Shown here in pieces: positions 25,625 to 35,106 of a DNA stretch of 61,068 bases (position 1 is its first letter; every line of letters starts with the position of its first letter). The stretch spans positions 1 through 61,068 of the forward strand of contig SXJR01000346.1 in assembly GCA_005779305.1 (NCBI GenBank). The letters run 5' to 3'. The translations under genes were made by a program, and so were the position numbers. The notes beneath the pieces are model-generated. The model worked only from the letters and a program-made list of their open reading frames with translations, ran no database searches and was not told the DNA's origin. This DNA comes from Myxococcales bacterium (lineage in GTDB: Bacteria > Myxococcota_A > Polyangia > Haliangiales > Haliangiaceae).

Positions 25625-26320
25625 ATGACCAAGCGCCACAAGGAACGCCACCGGGTCGCCCGGGTCGGCTGGCTGCGCGCGGCCGTGCTGGGCGCCACTG
25701 ACGGCATCGTGTCGACCGCGAGCCTGGTGCTGGGCGTGACTGGCTCGGGCGCCTCGTCGACGGCGATCGCCACCGCCGGCGTGGCTGGGTTGGTCGCGGG
25801 CGCGCTGTCGATGGCCGCCGGCGAGTACGTGTCGGTGCACTCGCCGGCCGACACCGAGGAGGCCGACCTGGCGCGCGAGCGCCGCGAGCTGGCCACCGAC
25901 GACGTCGCCGAGCATGCCGAGCTGGCCAAGATCTACGTGAGCCGTGGCCTCGCCCCGGCCCTTGCCCGCCAGGTCGCCGACCAGCTCATGGCCCACGACG
26001 CGCTCGGCGCCCACGCCCGTGACGAGCTCGGCATCGTCGAGAGCCAGCGCGCACGGCCGCTGCAGGCCGCCGGCGCCTCGGCCCTGACCTTCGCCGCCGG
26101 CGCGACCGTGCCGGTGCTGCTCGCCGTGGTGTTGCCCGTAGGCGCGCTGACCACCGCGGTGATCGCCTCGTCGCTGGTGTCGCTGGCCGGCCTCGGCGCG
26201 CTCGCCGCTCGGGCCGGCGGTGCCCCCGTGCTCGGCAGCACCGCGCGGGTGCTGCTGTGGGGGGTGGCGGCGATGGGGCTCACCTACGGCGCCGGCGCTC
26301 TGTTCGGCGCCGTCGTCTAG
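25625..26320 (+). CDS. VIT1/CCC1-family iron/manganese transporter
   Basis: A 231-residue inner-membrane protein. The first helices carry GATDGIVSTASLVLGV and MAAGEYVSVHSPADTEEADL, the signatures of vacuolar-iron-transporter-like proteins. A cytoplasmic Glu-rich helical segment (LARERRELATDDVAEHAEL) corresponds to the metal-binding domain, then three more hydrophobic helices follow. It should move Fe2+ or Mn2+ out of the cytoplasm. The ATG at 25625 (MTKRHKERH) lies 55 bp from the divergent DUF155-like start. Its TAG directly abuts the convergent stop (TAGTCA). Confidence 0.88.
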   Translation: MTKRHKERHRVARVGWLRAAVLGATDGIVSTASLVLGVTGSGASSTAIATAGVAGLVAGALSMAAGEYVSVHSPADTEEADLARERRELATDDVAEHAELAKIYVSRGLAPALARQVADQLMAHDALGAHARDELGIVESQRARPLQAAGASALTFAAGATVPVLLAVVLPVGALTTAVIASSLVSLAGLGALAARAGGAPVLGSTARVLLWGVAAMGLTYGAGALFGAVV

Positions 26321-27412
<1,092 letters not shown>

Positions 27413-27529
27413 GGAGAACCTCCCAGCATGAGTCTAGCCGACTGCGCCGGCGGCGTGATATCCAATGGAGTGCGCCAGCCCTGCCGGGTTGGCGTTTTCA
27501 CTTTCGGCCATGCCCGGACAGGAGCCGCG

Positions 27530-28330
27530 ATGACCTCTTCCACACCCGATCCGGGCGACCTGCGCGAGGTCTGGTTCGAGCACGACGGCGCCCGCCTGTA
27601 TGCCGTCGACACCGGCGACGGGACACCGGTTCTGCTGCTGCACGGTGGCCTCGCCACTCACCTCGCGTGCCGGTTGTTCGCGGCGCCGCTCGCGTCGCGC
27701 TGCCGGCTCATCACGCCCGACGTGCGCGCCAGCGGCCGTTCGCTCCATCACGGCCCGATCACCTGGGATCAGCTTGCCGACGACGTCGCCGCGCTCATGG
27801 GCCACCTCGGGCTGCCGCGCGCTGTGATCGGCGGGACCTCGTTCGGCGCCGGCATCGCCGTGCGGGTCGCGCTCCGTCACCCCGACCTCACCGCCGCGCT
27901 GGTGGTCCTCAACCCCGCGTTCGGCGGCGCCGACCTCGGCCTGACGCCGGCCCAGGACGCAGCGATGCAGGCCATGGACGCCGCCGGACAGCGCGCGCCG
28001 GTCGAGGGCATCGAGGTGCTCTTTCCGCTCCTCGCCGGGCTCTCGGCCGAGATGCGGGAGCGCGCCCGCGCTGCCTTCGCCACCTATGACCCGACCAGCA
28101 CCGCGGCTTCGACGCGCTTCATGGCCTCGGGCCTCCAGCCGTTCGCCACCGCGGCCGAGCTTGCCGCGATCCACGTCCCCGCCCTGCTCGTCCCCGGCGA
28201 CGATCCCACACACCCGCCCGCGGTCTCCGACGTCTTCCGGAGCCACCTGCCGCGCTGCACGACGCGCGGCGCCACCCCCTCCGAGTACGCCGCCGCCATC
28301 GCTGACTTCCTCGACGAACACGGGCTGTGA
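27530..28330 (+). CDS. Alpha/beta hydrolase
   Basis: A 266-residue cytosolic hydrolase-fold protein. Oxyanion HGG is at 38-40, nucleophile Ser104 lies in GGTSFGAG, and an acid candidate is in VPGDDPTHPP. The C-terminal region where a GxGH histidine normally sits reads CTTRGATPSEYAAAI with no His, so the triad may be incomplete or completed by another residue. AGGAG lies five bases upstream of the ATG. Substrate is unknown. It converges on the TetR gene with an 18-bp gap. Confidence 0.75.
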   Translation: MTSSTPDPGDLREVWFEHDGARLYAVDTGDGTPVLLLHGGLATHLACRLFAAPLASRCRLITPDVRASGRSLHHGPITWDQLADDVAALMGHLGLPRAVIGGTSFGAGIAVRVALRHPDLTAALVVLNPAFGGADLGLTPAQDAAMQAMDAAGQRAPVEGIEVLFPLLAGLSAEMRERARAAFATYDPTSTAASTRFMASGLQPFATAAELAAIHVPALLVPGDDPTHPPAVSDVFRSHLPRCTTRGATPSEYAAAIADFLDEHGL

Positions 28331-28348
28331 GCGCAGCCCGCGCGTCGA

Positions 28349-28999
28349 TCATGTCCGGGTCGGGATCGGCGCCACCCCCGGGCCCTCGCCCGCCATGGTC
28401 GCGGTGGCGATGCGCACCATGACCTTGCGCACCCGCGCCATGGCCTCGGGCGTGACCTTGCGGCCGTGATCGCACTCCTCGAGCATCAGGCGCACGACAC
28501 CTTCGAGCGCCAGGAGGACGCCACGCATCAGCATCGGATCGGCGTCGGGATGACGCTGGACCAGCAGCTCGACGAGCTGGCCGTGCACCTCCATGCGCTT
28601 GGTGTGCAGCGGCGATTCCTGGCGTGCGGCCTCACCGCCGAGCACGAAGATGAGCCGTCCGAACATGCGGGCGTTGCCCACGTGAGCGTCGACGAAGCGC
28701 TCGACGTGACGGATCGGATCGGGCTCCTGATCGGTGGCGCGTTTGCACTCGTCGTACAGGCGATCGGTGCCCATCGTGTAGAGCGCCATCATCACCGCGT
28801 CCTTGCCGTCGAACAGACGGTAGAACGTGCGGCGCGAGACCCGGCCGGCGGCCAGGATGTCCTCGACCGACGCGGCCCGCGAGCCCTTCTCGGCGAAGAC
28901 CATCACGCCGCCCTGCAGGATCATGCCGCGGGCCTGGGCCTCGCCGATCTGCACGCCCGTGGCGCCTCGGCGGGGCTTGCGGGACATTCCAGGCATCAT
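28349..28999 (-). CDS. TetR-family transcriptional regulator
   Basis: A 216-residue one-component regulator. The N-terminal helix-turn-helix (~35-65) reads VEDILAAGRVSRRTFYRLF, typical of TetR/AcrR proteins; the C-terminal half is an all-helical ligand and dimer domain (MRGVLLALEGVVRLMLEECD). Start ATG 28999 (MMPGMSRKPRRG), with ATG 28987 as alternative. It is divergent from the lipase gene 50 bp away, and that gap holds two overlapping inverted repeats suited as its operator, so it probably represses itself and the lipase. Confidence 0.85.
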   Translation of the reverse strand: MMPGMSRKPRRGATGVQIGEAQARGMILQGGVMVFAEKGSRAASVEDILAAGRVSRRTFYRLFDGKDAVMMALYTMGTDRLYDECKRATDQEPDPIRHVERFVDAHVGNARMFGRLIFVLGGEAARQESPLHTKRMEVHGQLVELLVQRHPDADPMLMRGVLLALEGVVRLMLEECDHGRKVTPEAMARVRKVMVRIATATMAGEGPGVAPIPTRT

Positions 29000-29007
29000 A
29001 CTCGATC

Positions 29008-29039
29008 CCACTTGACGAGTGGTAGACGTTATGTTTACC
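29008..29039. promoter_or_regulatory. Candidate TetR operator between regulator and lipase
   Basis: Two inverted repeats: CCACT-5-AGTGG (29008-29022, perfect) and GGTAGAC-5-GTTTACC (29021-29039, six of seven pairs). A TTGACG (29012-29017) inside the first could be a -35 element for the lipase. The position between divergent genes suits autorepression and lipase control. Confidence 0.5.
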
Positions 29040-29049
29040 TTGAGATCCC

Positions 29050-30366
29050 ATGCTGGGCCGCACCCTCTCGATGGTCCTGCTGGCGACGGTGGCCGCCGGC
29101 GCAACTGCCGGCGATTCCACCGCAAGTGTTCTCAATGACTGGGCTTGTCAGCCGTCGACAGCTCACCCCCGTCCGGTGGTGCTGGTCCACGGCCGTGGCG
29201 GCACGGTCGACGACTTCGGACCGCTGGTGACGTCGCTCGGCGCCGCCGGCTACTGCGTCTACGGCACCAACTACGGCCAGGTCGACGGCCAGGGCCAGTA
29301 CGGCGTCGACCACCTGCGCTACTCGGCCGCCCAGCTCGAGGTCTTCCTCCGCCAGGTCCGGGCCGAGACCGGCGCCACCCACGTCGACCTGGTCGGCCAT
29401 TCGGCCGGCACCGGCGTCATCGCCAACCTGCTTCTGGCCCGAGGCGGCGACGCCTACGTCCACCGCGCGATCTCGTTCGCCGGCCTGCACCATCCCTACG
29501 CCCACGCCGGCGTCCCTGGCTTCCTCGACAACGATCTGTACCTGCCCAACCTCATCGCAACCGCGCGCCTGGTCGATCCCGACATCACGGCCCAGCAGGT
29601 GATCACCGCGGCGCTCGCCGTGTACGCCGCGGTCGGCGGATCGCTGGCCAGCGTCGACGTCGAGACCGCGACCTCGAACTTCGCGTCGGACCTGTTCGAC
29701 CCGGTCTACTGGGCGATGCTGCACGGCGGCCTGTCCGAGACCAGCACCACGTACATCAAGCTTGCCGCCGCCGGCCGCAGCCTTCGCGTCGACGACGCGT
29801 CGCCCTCGGTCTGTTACACCAACATCGTCGGCGTCGCCGATCTGCTGACCGGTCCTTCGGCTGGCTTCCAGGACCCTGCGCCCAACGTCGACAACTTCCT
29901 CCTGCCGACGGCGTCCGACCACGCGCAGATCCTCGCCGATCCGATCGCCATGACCCGCGCCCTCGCGGCGCTGGCGACGACCTGTCCGTACGCCGGCGCC
30001 GGTGACTCCGGCGATCCCGACGACCTCGCCGACGACGGTGACGGCGTGCCCGATGACGGCGACGCAGACGGGGTCCCCGACAGCGGTGGAGGGGGCGTCG
30101 CCGTCGGGGGCTGCTCGGCGTCGGGGCTACCCGCCTCGGTGGTGTTCGGTGTGCTGATCGCGGTGAGCGTGATGCTGCTGGCCCGGCGGCGTCGCCGCGA
30201 GGTGGCCGCCGACACCGTGGACGGGCGCCTCGGTCGTGGCGCGCTCGTGCGCGAGCCCATCGCTCCCGGCAAGTACCTGTGGCGGCGCGCCCGCGCCTCG
30301 CGCGGCGACGACAGCACCATCGGCCTCGACCGCTTCGAGCCGCGCGAGCTCGACACCCCCAGCTGA
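29050..30366 (+). CDS. Secreted triacylglycerol lipase/esterase with MYXO-CTERM-like anchor
   Basis: A 438-residue alpha/beta hydrolase. The signal peptide is ~1-20. Oxyanion HGRGG (47-51) follows RPVVLV, nucleophile Ser118 is in GHSAGTG, and His291 (SDHAQIL) is the probable catalytic His, as in class 2 lipases. An Asp/Gly-rich linker (~318-348) leads to GGC (353-355), a hydrophobic segment (361-378) and RRRRR, the layout of MYXO-CTERM sorting signals. Unusually, ~55 more residues follow the Arg cluster (to 438), so it may instead be a plain transmembrane anchor. Divergent from the TetR gene. Confidence 0.8.
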   Translation: MLGRTLSMVLLATVAAGATAGDSTASVLNDWACQPSTAHPRPVVLVHGRGGTVDDFGPLVTSLGAAGYCVYGTNYGQVDGQGQYGVDHLRYSAAQLEVFLRQVRAETGATHVDLVGHSAGTGVIANLLLARGGDAYVHRAISFAGLHHPYAHAGVPGFLDNDLYLPNLIATARLVDPDITAQQVITAALAVYAAVGGSLASVDVETATSNFASDLFDPVYWAMLHGGLSETSTTYIKLAAAGRSLRVDDASPSVCYTNIVGVADLLTGPSAGFQDPAPNVDNFLLPTASDHAQILADPIAMTRALAALATTCPYAGAGDSGDPDDLADDGDGVPDDGDADGVPDSGGGGVAVGGCSASGLPASVVFGVLIAVSVMLLARRRRREVAADTVDGRLGRGALVREPIAPGKYLWRRARASRGDDSTIGLDRFEPRELDTPS

Positions 30367-30448
30367 CGGCGGCACTGGCGACTCCGGGTTGCACACCTGG
30401 GACTCGCGGCCGCGGTGGGGACGAGGACGGGGACGAGATCCTCGGCAG

Positions 30449-30486
30449 TTGCGCAGGCCGCGCCTTGGTATATAACGTGTATACCA
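30449..30486 (+). promoter_or_regulatory. Promoter overlapped by a 21-bp palindrome
   Basis: TTGCGC (30449-30454), a 16-bp spacer and TATAAC (30471-30476) form a sigma70-like promoter 18 bp before the next ATG. TGGTATA (30466-30472) and TATACCA (30480-30486) are perfect 7-bp arms around a 7-bp centre that covers the -10 element, an arrangement suited to repression. Confidence 0.55.
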
Positions 30487-30493
30487 CTCTCGC

Positions 30494-32089
30494 ATGACGC
30501 CCATCCAGTTCCGCCTCGCATCGTGGTTCAACGCCGCGCTCGTCTGTTCGCTCTTCGCCACCGGGTGCACCGTGGGCGAGGAGGAAGGCGACGAACCGGT
30601 CGGTCTGTCAGATCTCACGGTGGCGCAGAAGACGCCCCGCTACACCGTCATCCGTGACGCCGCGCGATCGCGCGGCGTTCGCAATGCCTACCTCCTCGCC
30701 GGCATCGGCAACACCGAGACCGGCCTGGCCCAGTGCTGGTCGGAGGCGACGTGGGCATGCCAGGGCCCGGCCTCGCCCGAGTGCGGCGGCGGCCCGGTGA
30801 TCGCCGGCTCGGCCGACGGACCGTGCGGCGACCAGCAAGGCGGCCTCGGCATGTTCCAGTTCGACGCCGGCACCTACGGCCAGACGCTGACCCGATACGG
30901 CCAGGGCGTGCTCACCGTCGACGGTCAGATCGGCGCCGCCATCGACTACACGATCAACATGGTCAAGCTCTCGGCCTACACCACCAACGCCGAGACCGAC
31001 GCCAAGGCCCGCGCCTGGATCAACAACTACGATCCGAACAACCCGACGCTGCGTGATCAGTGGGTGAAGACCGTGCTGCGCTACTACAACGGCTGCCAGC
31101 CGGAGTGGAGCTGCTGGTCGCCGCGCTACCAGACCTACAGCGACGGCCTGCGGATGGCCATCGACGAACCCGGCGGCCTGGCCTTCTGGGCGGCCGAGAG
31201 CGGCACCCGCTGCGGCAGTAGCCCCGCCACCGTCGGCGCCATCGACATCAAGTACCGCGCGCTGGGTGGCTGTGGCTCGATCCTGGGCGCGCCCACCACG
31301 GCGGAGAAGACCACGCCGGACGGCGCAGGCCGCTACAGCGTCTTCGAGCGCGGTTCGATCTACTGGCACCCGTCCATCGGTGCCTTCGAGGTCCACGGCG
31401 TCATCCGCGACAAGTGGAAGGACACCGGCTGGGAGGCCGGCCAGCTCGGTTACCCGATCTCCGACGAGTACGAGGTCAGTGTCGGCCGCCGCAACGACTT
31501 CCAGCGCGGCGCGATCGTGTGGAACGCCTCGACCGGCGTTGCCAGCGTGGAGGGCGGGCCGCCGGCCCCGCGCGTGAAGCTGCTCAGCATCCAGTACCAG
31601 GTGCAGGAGACCGGCTACTGGTGCGGCCCGGCCGCGACCCGGGCCGCGCTGTCGGCGCGGATGAACCCGCCCAGCCAGTCGACGCTCGCCCAGCAGCTCG
31701 GCACCACCACCAACGGCACCGACTGGATCGGTCAGGTCACCACCGTGCTCAACAACCGGCTGGGCGCGACCCGCTATCGCACCACCGAGATGCCCAACGA
31801 TCCGCCGACCGCCGCCCAGCGCGATCGGCTATGGACCGACCTGGTACGCAGCATCGACAACAACTACCCGGTCGTCGCCAACATCGTCGCGCCGCCCAGC
31901 AACCACCCGCCCGGGTACCCGAACTCGACCATCTATCACTACTTCACCGTCACCGGATACAACCTGGACACTCGCCAGGTCTTCATCGCCGATTCGGCCA
32001 ACTTCGGCGGCAACCAGCAGTACTGGCTCACGTTCGATCAGCTCGCCACCCTGATCCCGCCCAAGGGCTACAGCGCCTACGCGCCGTGA
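30494..32089 (+). CDS. Lipoprotein with lysozyme-like, LGFP-repeat and C39-like peptidase domains
   Basis: A 531-residue envelope hydrolase. Lipobox FATGC (Cys25). Residues ~50-225 resemble a lysozyme-like muramidase fold (AGIGNTETGLAQCW with candidate Glu75; GGLGMFQFDAGTY). Residues ~245-350 hold LGFP-type repeats (GSILGAPTTAEK, GQLGYPISDEY), which bind cell-wall material. Residues ~360-531 are a papain-like C39-type peptidase: Cys377 (GYWCGPAA), His482 (YHYFTVTGY), Asp500 (FIADSANF). The combination suggests an enzyme cutting glycan and peptide in cell walls, perhaps of prey. Its own promoter carries a palindromic operator. Confidence 0.72.
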   Translation: MTPIQFRLASWFNAALVCSLFATGCTVGEEEGDEPVGLSDLTVAQKTPRYTVIRDAARSRGVRNAYLLAGIGNTETGLAQCWSEATWACQGPASPECGGGPVIAGSADGPCGDQQGGLGMFQFDAGTYGQTLTRYGQGVLTVDGQIGAAIDYTINMVKLSAYTTNAETDAKARAWINNYDPNNPTLRDQWVKTVLRYYNGCQPEWSCWSPRYQTYSDGLRMAIDEPGGLAFWAAESGTRCGSSPATVGAIDIKYRALGGCGSILGAPTTAEKTTPDGAGRYSVFERGSIYWHPSIGAFEVHGVIRDKWKDTGWEAGQLGYPISDEYEVSVGRRNDFQRGAIVWNASTGVASVEGGPPAPRVKLLSIQYQVQETGYWCGPAATRAALSARMNPPSQSTLAQQLGTTTNGTDWIGQVTTVLNNRLGATRYRTTEMPNDPPTAAQRDRLWTDLVRSIDNNYPVVANIVAPPSNHPPGYPNSTIYHYFTVTGYNLDTRQVFIADSANFGGNQQYWLTFDQLATLIPPKGYSAYAP

Positions 32090-32103
32090 CCGGCGCGCTG
32101 TGG

Positions 32104-32313
32104 TCAGTAGGTGCGCGGGGTCGTCGCCACCCAGTAGCCACTGGTCTGTCCCGGCGCATGGAGCGGAGTCACGGTGCAGTCGGTGGTCACGCCGCCGACG
32201 ACGACCGGGGCGACGTCGGCCACCCGCCACATGTCACCGGAGATGTCGGAGCCCGGCTCGTCGAAGTCGGGGACCAGGTCGGGCGCTCCGGGCCGTCGGG
32301 GCCACCGCGGCAC
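32104..32313 (-). other. Possible small or remnant ORF
   Basis: A 69-codon frame from GTG whose last ~55 residues read like natural protein (GDMWRVADVAPVVVGG, TSGYWVATTPRTY). There is no signal peptide or ribosome site, and the frame overlaps the presumed promoter of the next gene. It is probably the surviving C-terminus of a lost gene rather than a working one. Confidence 0.25.
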
Positions 32314-32361
32314 ACCGGCAGGGCGCCGCCGGCACTCGCCGCGGTGGCGTAGACTGGAGCC

Positions 32362-32814
32362 ATGATCCGCACCCTCGCCGGGACGACGCTCGCGCTGGCC
32401 CTGGGCGCCTGCGGCACCGACTTCACCGTGGCCAGCACGCCGCTGGCCGGCACCGTCGGCGGCCAGCCGTGGACGTTCGTGGCCGGCGAGACCAACGCCT
32501 TCCTCTCGGAGGGCGAGAACGACTTCTTCGCCGAGCTCTACGCTGCGACGTTCACGCCCTGTGGCTTCTCCAGCCCCAGCGGCAACCACCTGATCGTCGC
32601 GGTTCCCAAGGAACCGGGCGAGTACGATTTCTCGCTCTCGCTCAACATGACGTTCGTGGTGGGCGGGTCGGAGAACCTGGTCGCCACCGACGGCGTCGTC
32701 ATCGTCGACGAGGTCACCCCGACCCTGGTGCGAGGCGGCCTCCACGGCAAGTTCGACGGCGACAACGAAGTCGACGGCCGCTTCGAGCTGACCGTCTGCG
32801 CCGACACCCAGTGA
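32362..32814 (+). CDS. Small lipoprotein
   Basis: A 150-residue exported protein: MIRTLAGTTLALALGAC with Cys17 as lipid anchor, then a single beta-rich domain (LAGTVGGQPWTFVAGETNAF; HLIVAVPKEPGEYDFSLS; HGKFDGDNEVDGRFELTV). The GTVGGQPWTF opening and the FDGDNEVDGRFELTVC ending resemble small envelope lipoproteins widespread in Myxococcota and Bacteroidota that often carry a DUF label. Function unknown. The stop abuts the convergent outer-membrane gene in the palindrome TGATCA. Confidence 0.7.
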   Translation: MIRTLAGTTLALALGACGTDFTVASTPLAGTVGGQPWTFVAGETNAFLSEGENDFFAELYAATFTPCGFSSPSGNHLIVAVPKEPGEYDFSLSLNMTFVVGGSENLVATDGVVIVDEVTPTLVRGGLHGKFDGDNEVDGRFELTVCADTQ

Positions 32815-33531
32815 TCAGGGCGTGAACACCAGCGGCGTGCGGAAGGTCAAGCCGCCGCTGATCTGCACCGCGCTCACGTCCTCACCCAGCCCGCGGCCCG
32901 CGGCCTCGGCGTAGACGCCGATGGCGTAGGTGCCGAGGAAGAAGCCGCGCGGTTCGATGCCGGCGCCGCTGGCGAACAGCTCGGCGCTGAGGCGGCCGGC
33001 GACGCCGAAGCCCGCCTGCTCCTGCCCGAACGTGTTCGAGCCGATGTACTCGCCACGGCCCGAGGCCCAGGTCCGCCAGTAGTCGCCGTGCGACAGGGTC
33101 TGGCCGACCTCGAGGTAGGCGCCGCCGTAGAGCACGTCGTTGTCGGCCTCGGGCATGGTCGAGTCCTCGGGACCGACCAGGACGGCGCCGAACAGGCCGA
33201 GGCCGATGTCGAAGTTGGTGGGCTGCGGGGACAGCGACGCCCAGTGGATGCCGGCGCGCAGCTCCATGCCGGGGAGGAAGCCGTGGGTGGTGTTGGCGCC
33301 CTGGGCGCCGATGTCGATCCGCAGCGGCATCATGACCCGCGGGCCCGGGCGGCGGCGGTAGCGACGCGGCCGCGACTCCACCGAGGTGACCGGTGGCGGC
33401 GGCGCGGCCTCGGTGCGGCGATCGCGAACCGACCCCTGGCCGGAGGTGACGGGCTTGGCGTCCGCCTGGCTCGCCTCCATGATGATGGCGGCGGTGACCA
33501 GGGAGAGGACGATCTTGGCGAGTCGATTCAT
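32815..33531 (-). CDS. Probable outer-membrane beta-barrel protein
   Basis: A 238-residue exported protein. Signal peptide 1-25 (LSLVTAAIIMEASQADA before cleavage). A short Arg/Pro-rich periplasmic segment follows, then alternating amphipathic strands with Gly/aromatic turns (NFDIGLGLFGAVLVG, DVLYGGAYLEVGQTL, GFFLGTYAIGVYAEA), ending in GGLTFRTPLVFTP. This is the composition of a small beta-barrel. The C-terminal residue is not the usual Phe, so the barrel call is inference. Divergent from the cardiolipin synthase gene, 159 bp away. Confidence 0.6.
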   Translation of the reverse strand: MNRLAKIVLSLVTAAIIMEASQADAKPVTSGQGSVRDRRTEAAPPPPVTSVESRPRRYRRRPGPRVMMPLRIDIGAQGANTTHGFLPGMELRAGIHWASLSPQPTNFDIGLGLFGAVLVGPEDSTMPEADNDVLYGGAYLEVGQTLSHGDYWRTWASGRGEYIGSNTFGQEQAGFGVAGRLSAELFASGAGIEPRGFFLGTYAIGVYAEAAGRGLGEDVSAVQISGGLTFRTPLVFTP

Positions 33532-33690
33532 GGCCGGGAATGATTTCACGGACCGTGCCAGGATTCCCGCCCCGAGATCGACGACGGCGGCGCCCAAGTT
33601 AGCGCCCGGACCCACATCCGGGCGTGAACGTCGGGTAACGGGCGCCCGGGGCGGGCGCACACCTGGCAGGGCCTGGCACAATCGCCGGCC

Positions 33691-35106
33691 GTGAGCTTCG
33701 ACTGGCGCATCGTGACCGCCTTGGCCCTGATCTGGGTGGTCATCGCCGGCGTTGTGATCGTACTCCAGCGACGGTCGGCCGCGGCCACCATCGCGTGGCT
33801 CCTGGTGCTGACGTTTCTGCCCATCATCGGCCTCATCATCTATCGGCTGATCGGACCGCTGCGCCTGGAACGCAAGCGGCTCAAGCGCCAGCTGGGCCGG
33901 CTCGCCGTCGAGGAGGCGACCGGCGCCATGGCCCGCATCCGCGAGGTCTCGAGCGAGGACGTCCAGATCGCGCACGTCGCGATCGATCTCAAGGAGGCCC
34001 CGCCGCTCCACGCCGAGACCGTCGAGCTCTACCTCGACGGCGCCTCGGCCTACGCCGCGATCCTGGCCGCGATCGAGGCCGCGCAGCACCACGTCCACGT
34101 CGAGTACTACATCTGGGAGCCGGACAAGATCGGCACCCAGCTTCGCGATCTGCTCGTCGCCCGGGCCCGGGCCGGCGTCAAGGTCCGCATGCTCATCGAC
34201 GGCACCGGCTCGTCGAGCCTGGGCCGCCGCTTCCTGCGCCCGCTGCGCGACGCCGGCGTCGAGGTGGCGCGCTTCAACCCGGTGTCGCTGCGCTGGATCC
34301 GCACCCGCCGCGTCGACTTCCGCACCCACCGCAAGATCGTGGTGTGCGACGGCCGGATCGGCTTCACCGGCGGCATGAACGTCATGGACGAGCACAGCGC
34401 CACGCTGTCGTCGACCTACTGGCGAGACACCCACGTCCGCGTCGACGGCGCCGCGGTGTGGCCGCTGCAGCGCATCTTTCTCGAGGACTGGCTGTTCGCT
34501 ACCGAGGGATCGCCGCCGATCAGCGCCGACATGTTCCCGACCCCGGGGCCCGAGCGGCGGCACGTGGTCCAGATCGTGGCCTCGGGGCCCGATCACGACC
34601 GGCAGGCGATCCATCGCACCTTCTTCACCGCCATCACCCGCGCCACCCAGCGGCTGTGGATCACCACGCCGTACTTCGTCCCCGACGAGTCGATCATGAC
34701 CGCGCTGTGCACCTCGGCGCTGCGCCGGCTCGACGTCCGCCTGCTCATCCCCCTGCGCGGCGACAGCCGGCTCATCGATCTGGCGGCCCGCAGCTACGTC
34801 CCCGAGCTCATCGCCGCCGGTGTGCAGGTCTACGAGTACCTGCCCCGCTTCATCCACGCCAAGACCTTCGTCTGCGACGACGACCTCGCCATCGTCGGCA
34901 CCGCCAACCTCGACAACCGCAGCTTCCTGCTCAACTTCGAGGTCGCCGCGATGATCTACGATCACGGCGTGGCCGAGCAGCTGGCCCGGGCCTTCACCGT
35001 CGACCTCGCCGAGAGCCGCCGCATCGAGGCCAGCGATCTGGAGAAGAAGTCGCTGGCCCGCCGCTTCGGCGAGGCCAGCGCCCGTCTACTCTCACCGCTG
35101 CTCTGA
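33691..35106 (+). CDS. cls: Cardiolipin synthase (phospholipase D family)
   Basis: A 471-residue inner-membrane enzyme that joins phosphatidylglycerol molecules into cardiolipin. Two N-terminal membrane helices (~6-25 and ~32-52) are followed by tandem HKD motifs: HRKIVVCDGRIGFTGG in the first PLD domain and HAKTFVCDDDLAIVGTANLD in the second, each with the downstream Gly/Asn/Ser residues. Length and order match bacterial ClsA. Start is GTG at 33691. The last 15 bases overlap the convergent TonB-C-like gene. Confidence 0.92.
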   Translation: MSFDWRIVTALALIWVVIAGVVIVLQRRSAAATIAWLLVLTFLPIIGLIIYRLIGPLRLERKRLKRQLGRLAVEEATGAMARIREVSSEDVQIAHVAIDLKEAPPLHAETVELYLDGASAYAAILAAIEAAQHHVHVEYYIWEPDKIGTQLRDLLVARARAGVKVRMLIDGTGSSSLGRRFLRPLRDAGVEVARFNPVSLRWIRTRRVDFRTHRKIVVCDGRIGFTGGMNVMDEHSATLSSTYWRDTHVRVDGAAVWPLQRIFLEDWLFATEGSPPISADMFPTPGPERRHVVQIVASGPDHDRQAIHRTFFTAITRATQRLWITTPYFVPDESIMTALCTSALRRLDVRLLIPLRGDSRLIDLAARSYVPELIAAGVQVYEYLPRFIHAKTFVCDDDLAIVGTANLDNRSFLLNFEVAAMIYDHGVAEQLARAFTVDLAESRRIEASDLEKKSLARRFGEASARLLSPLL

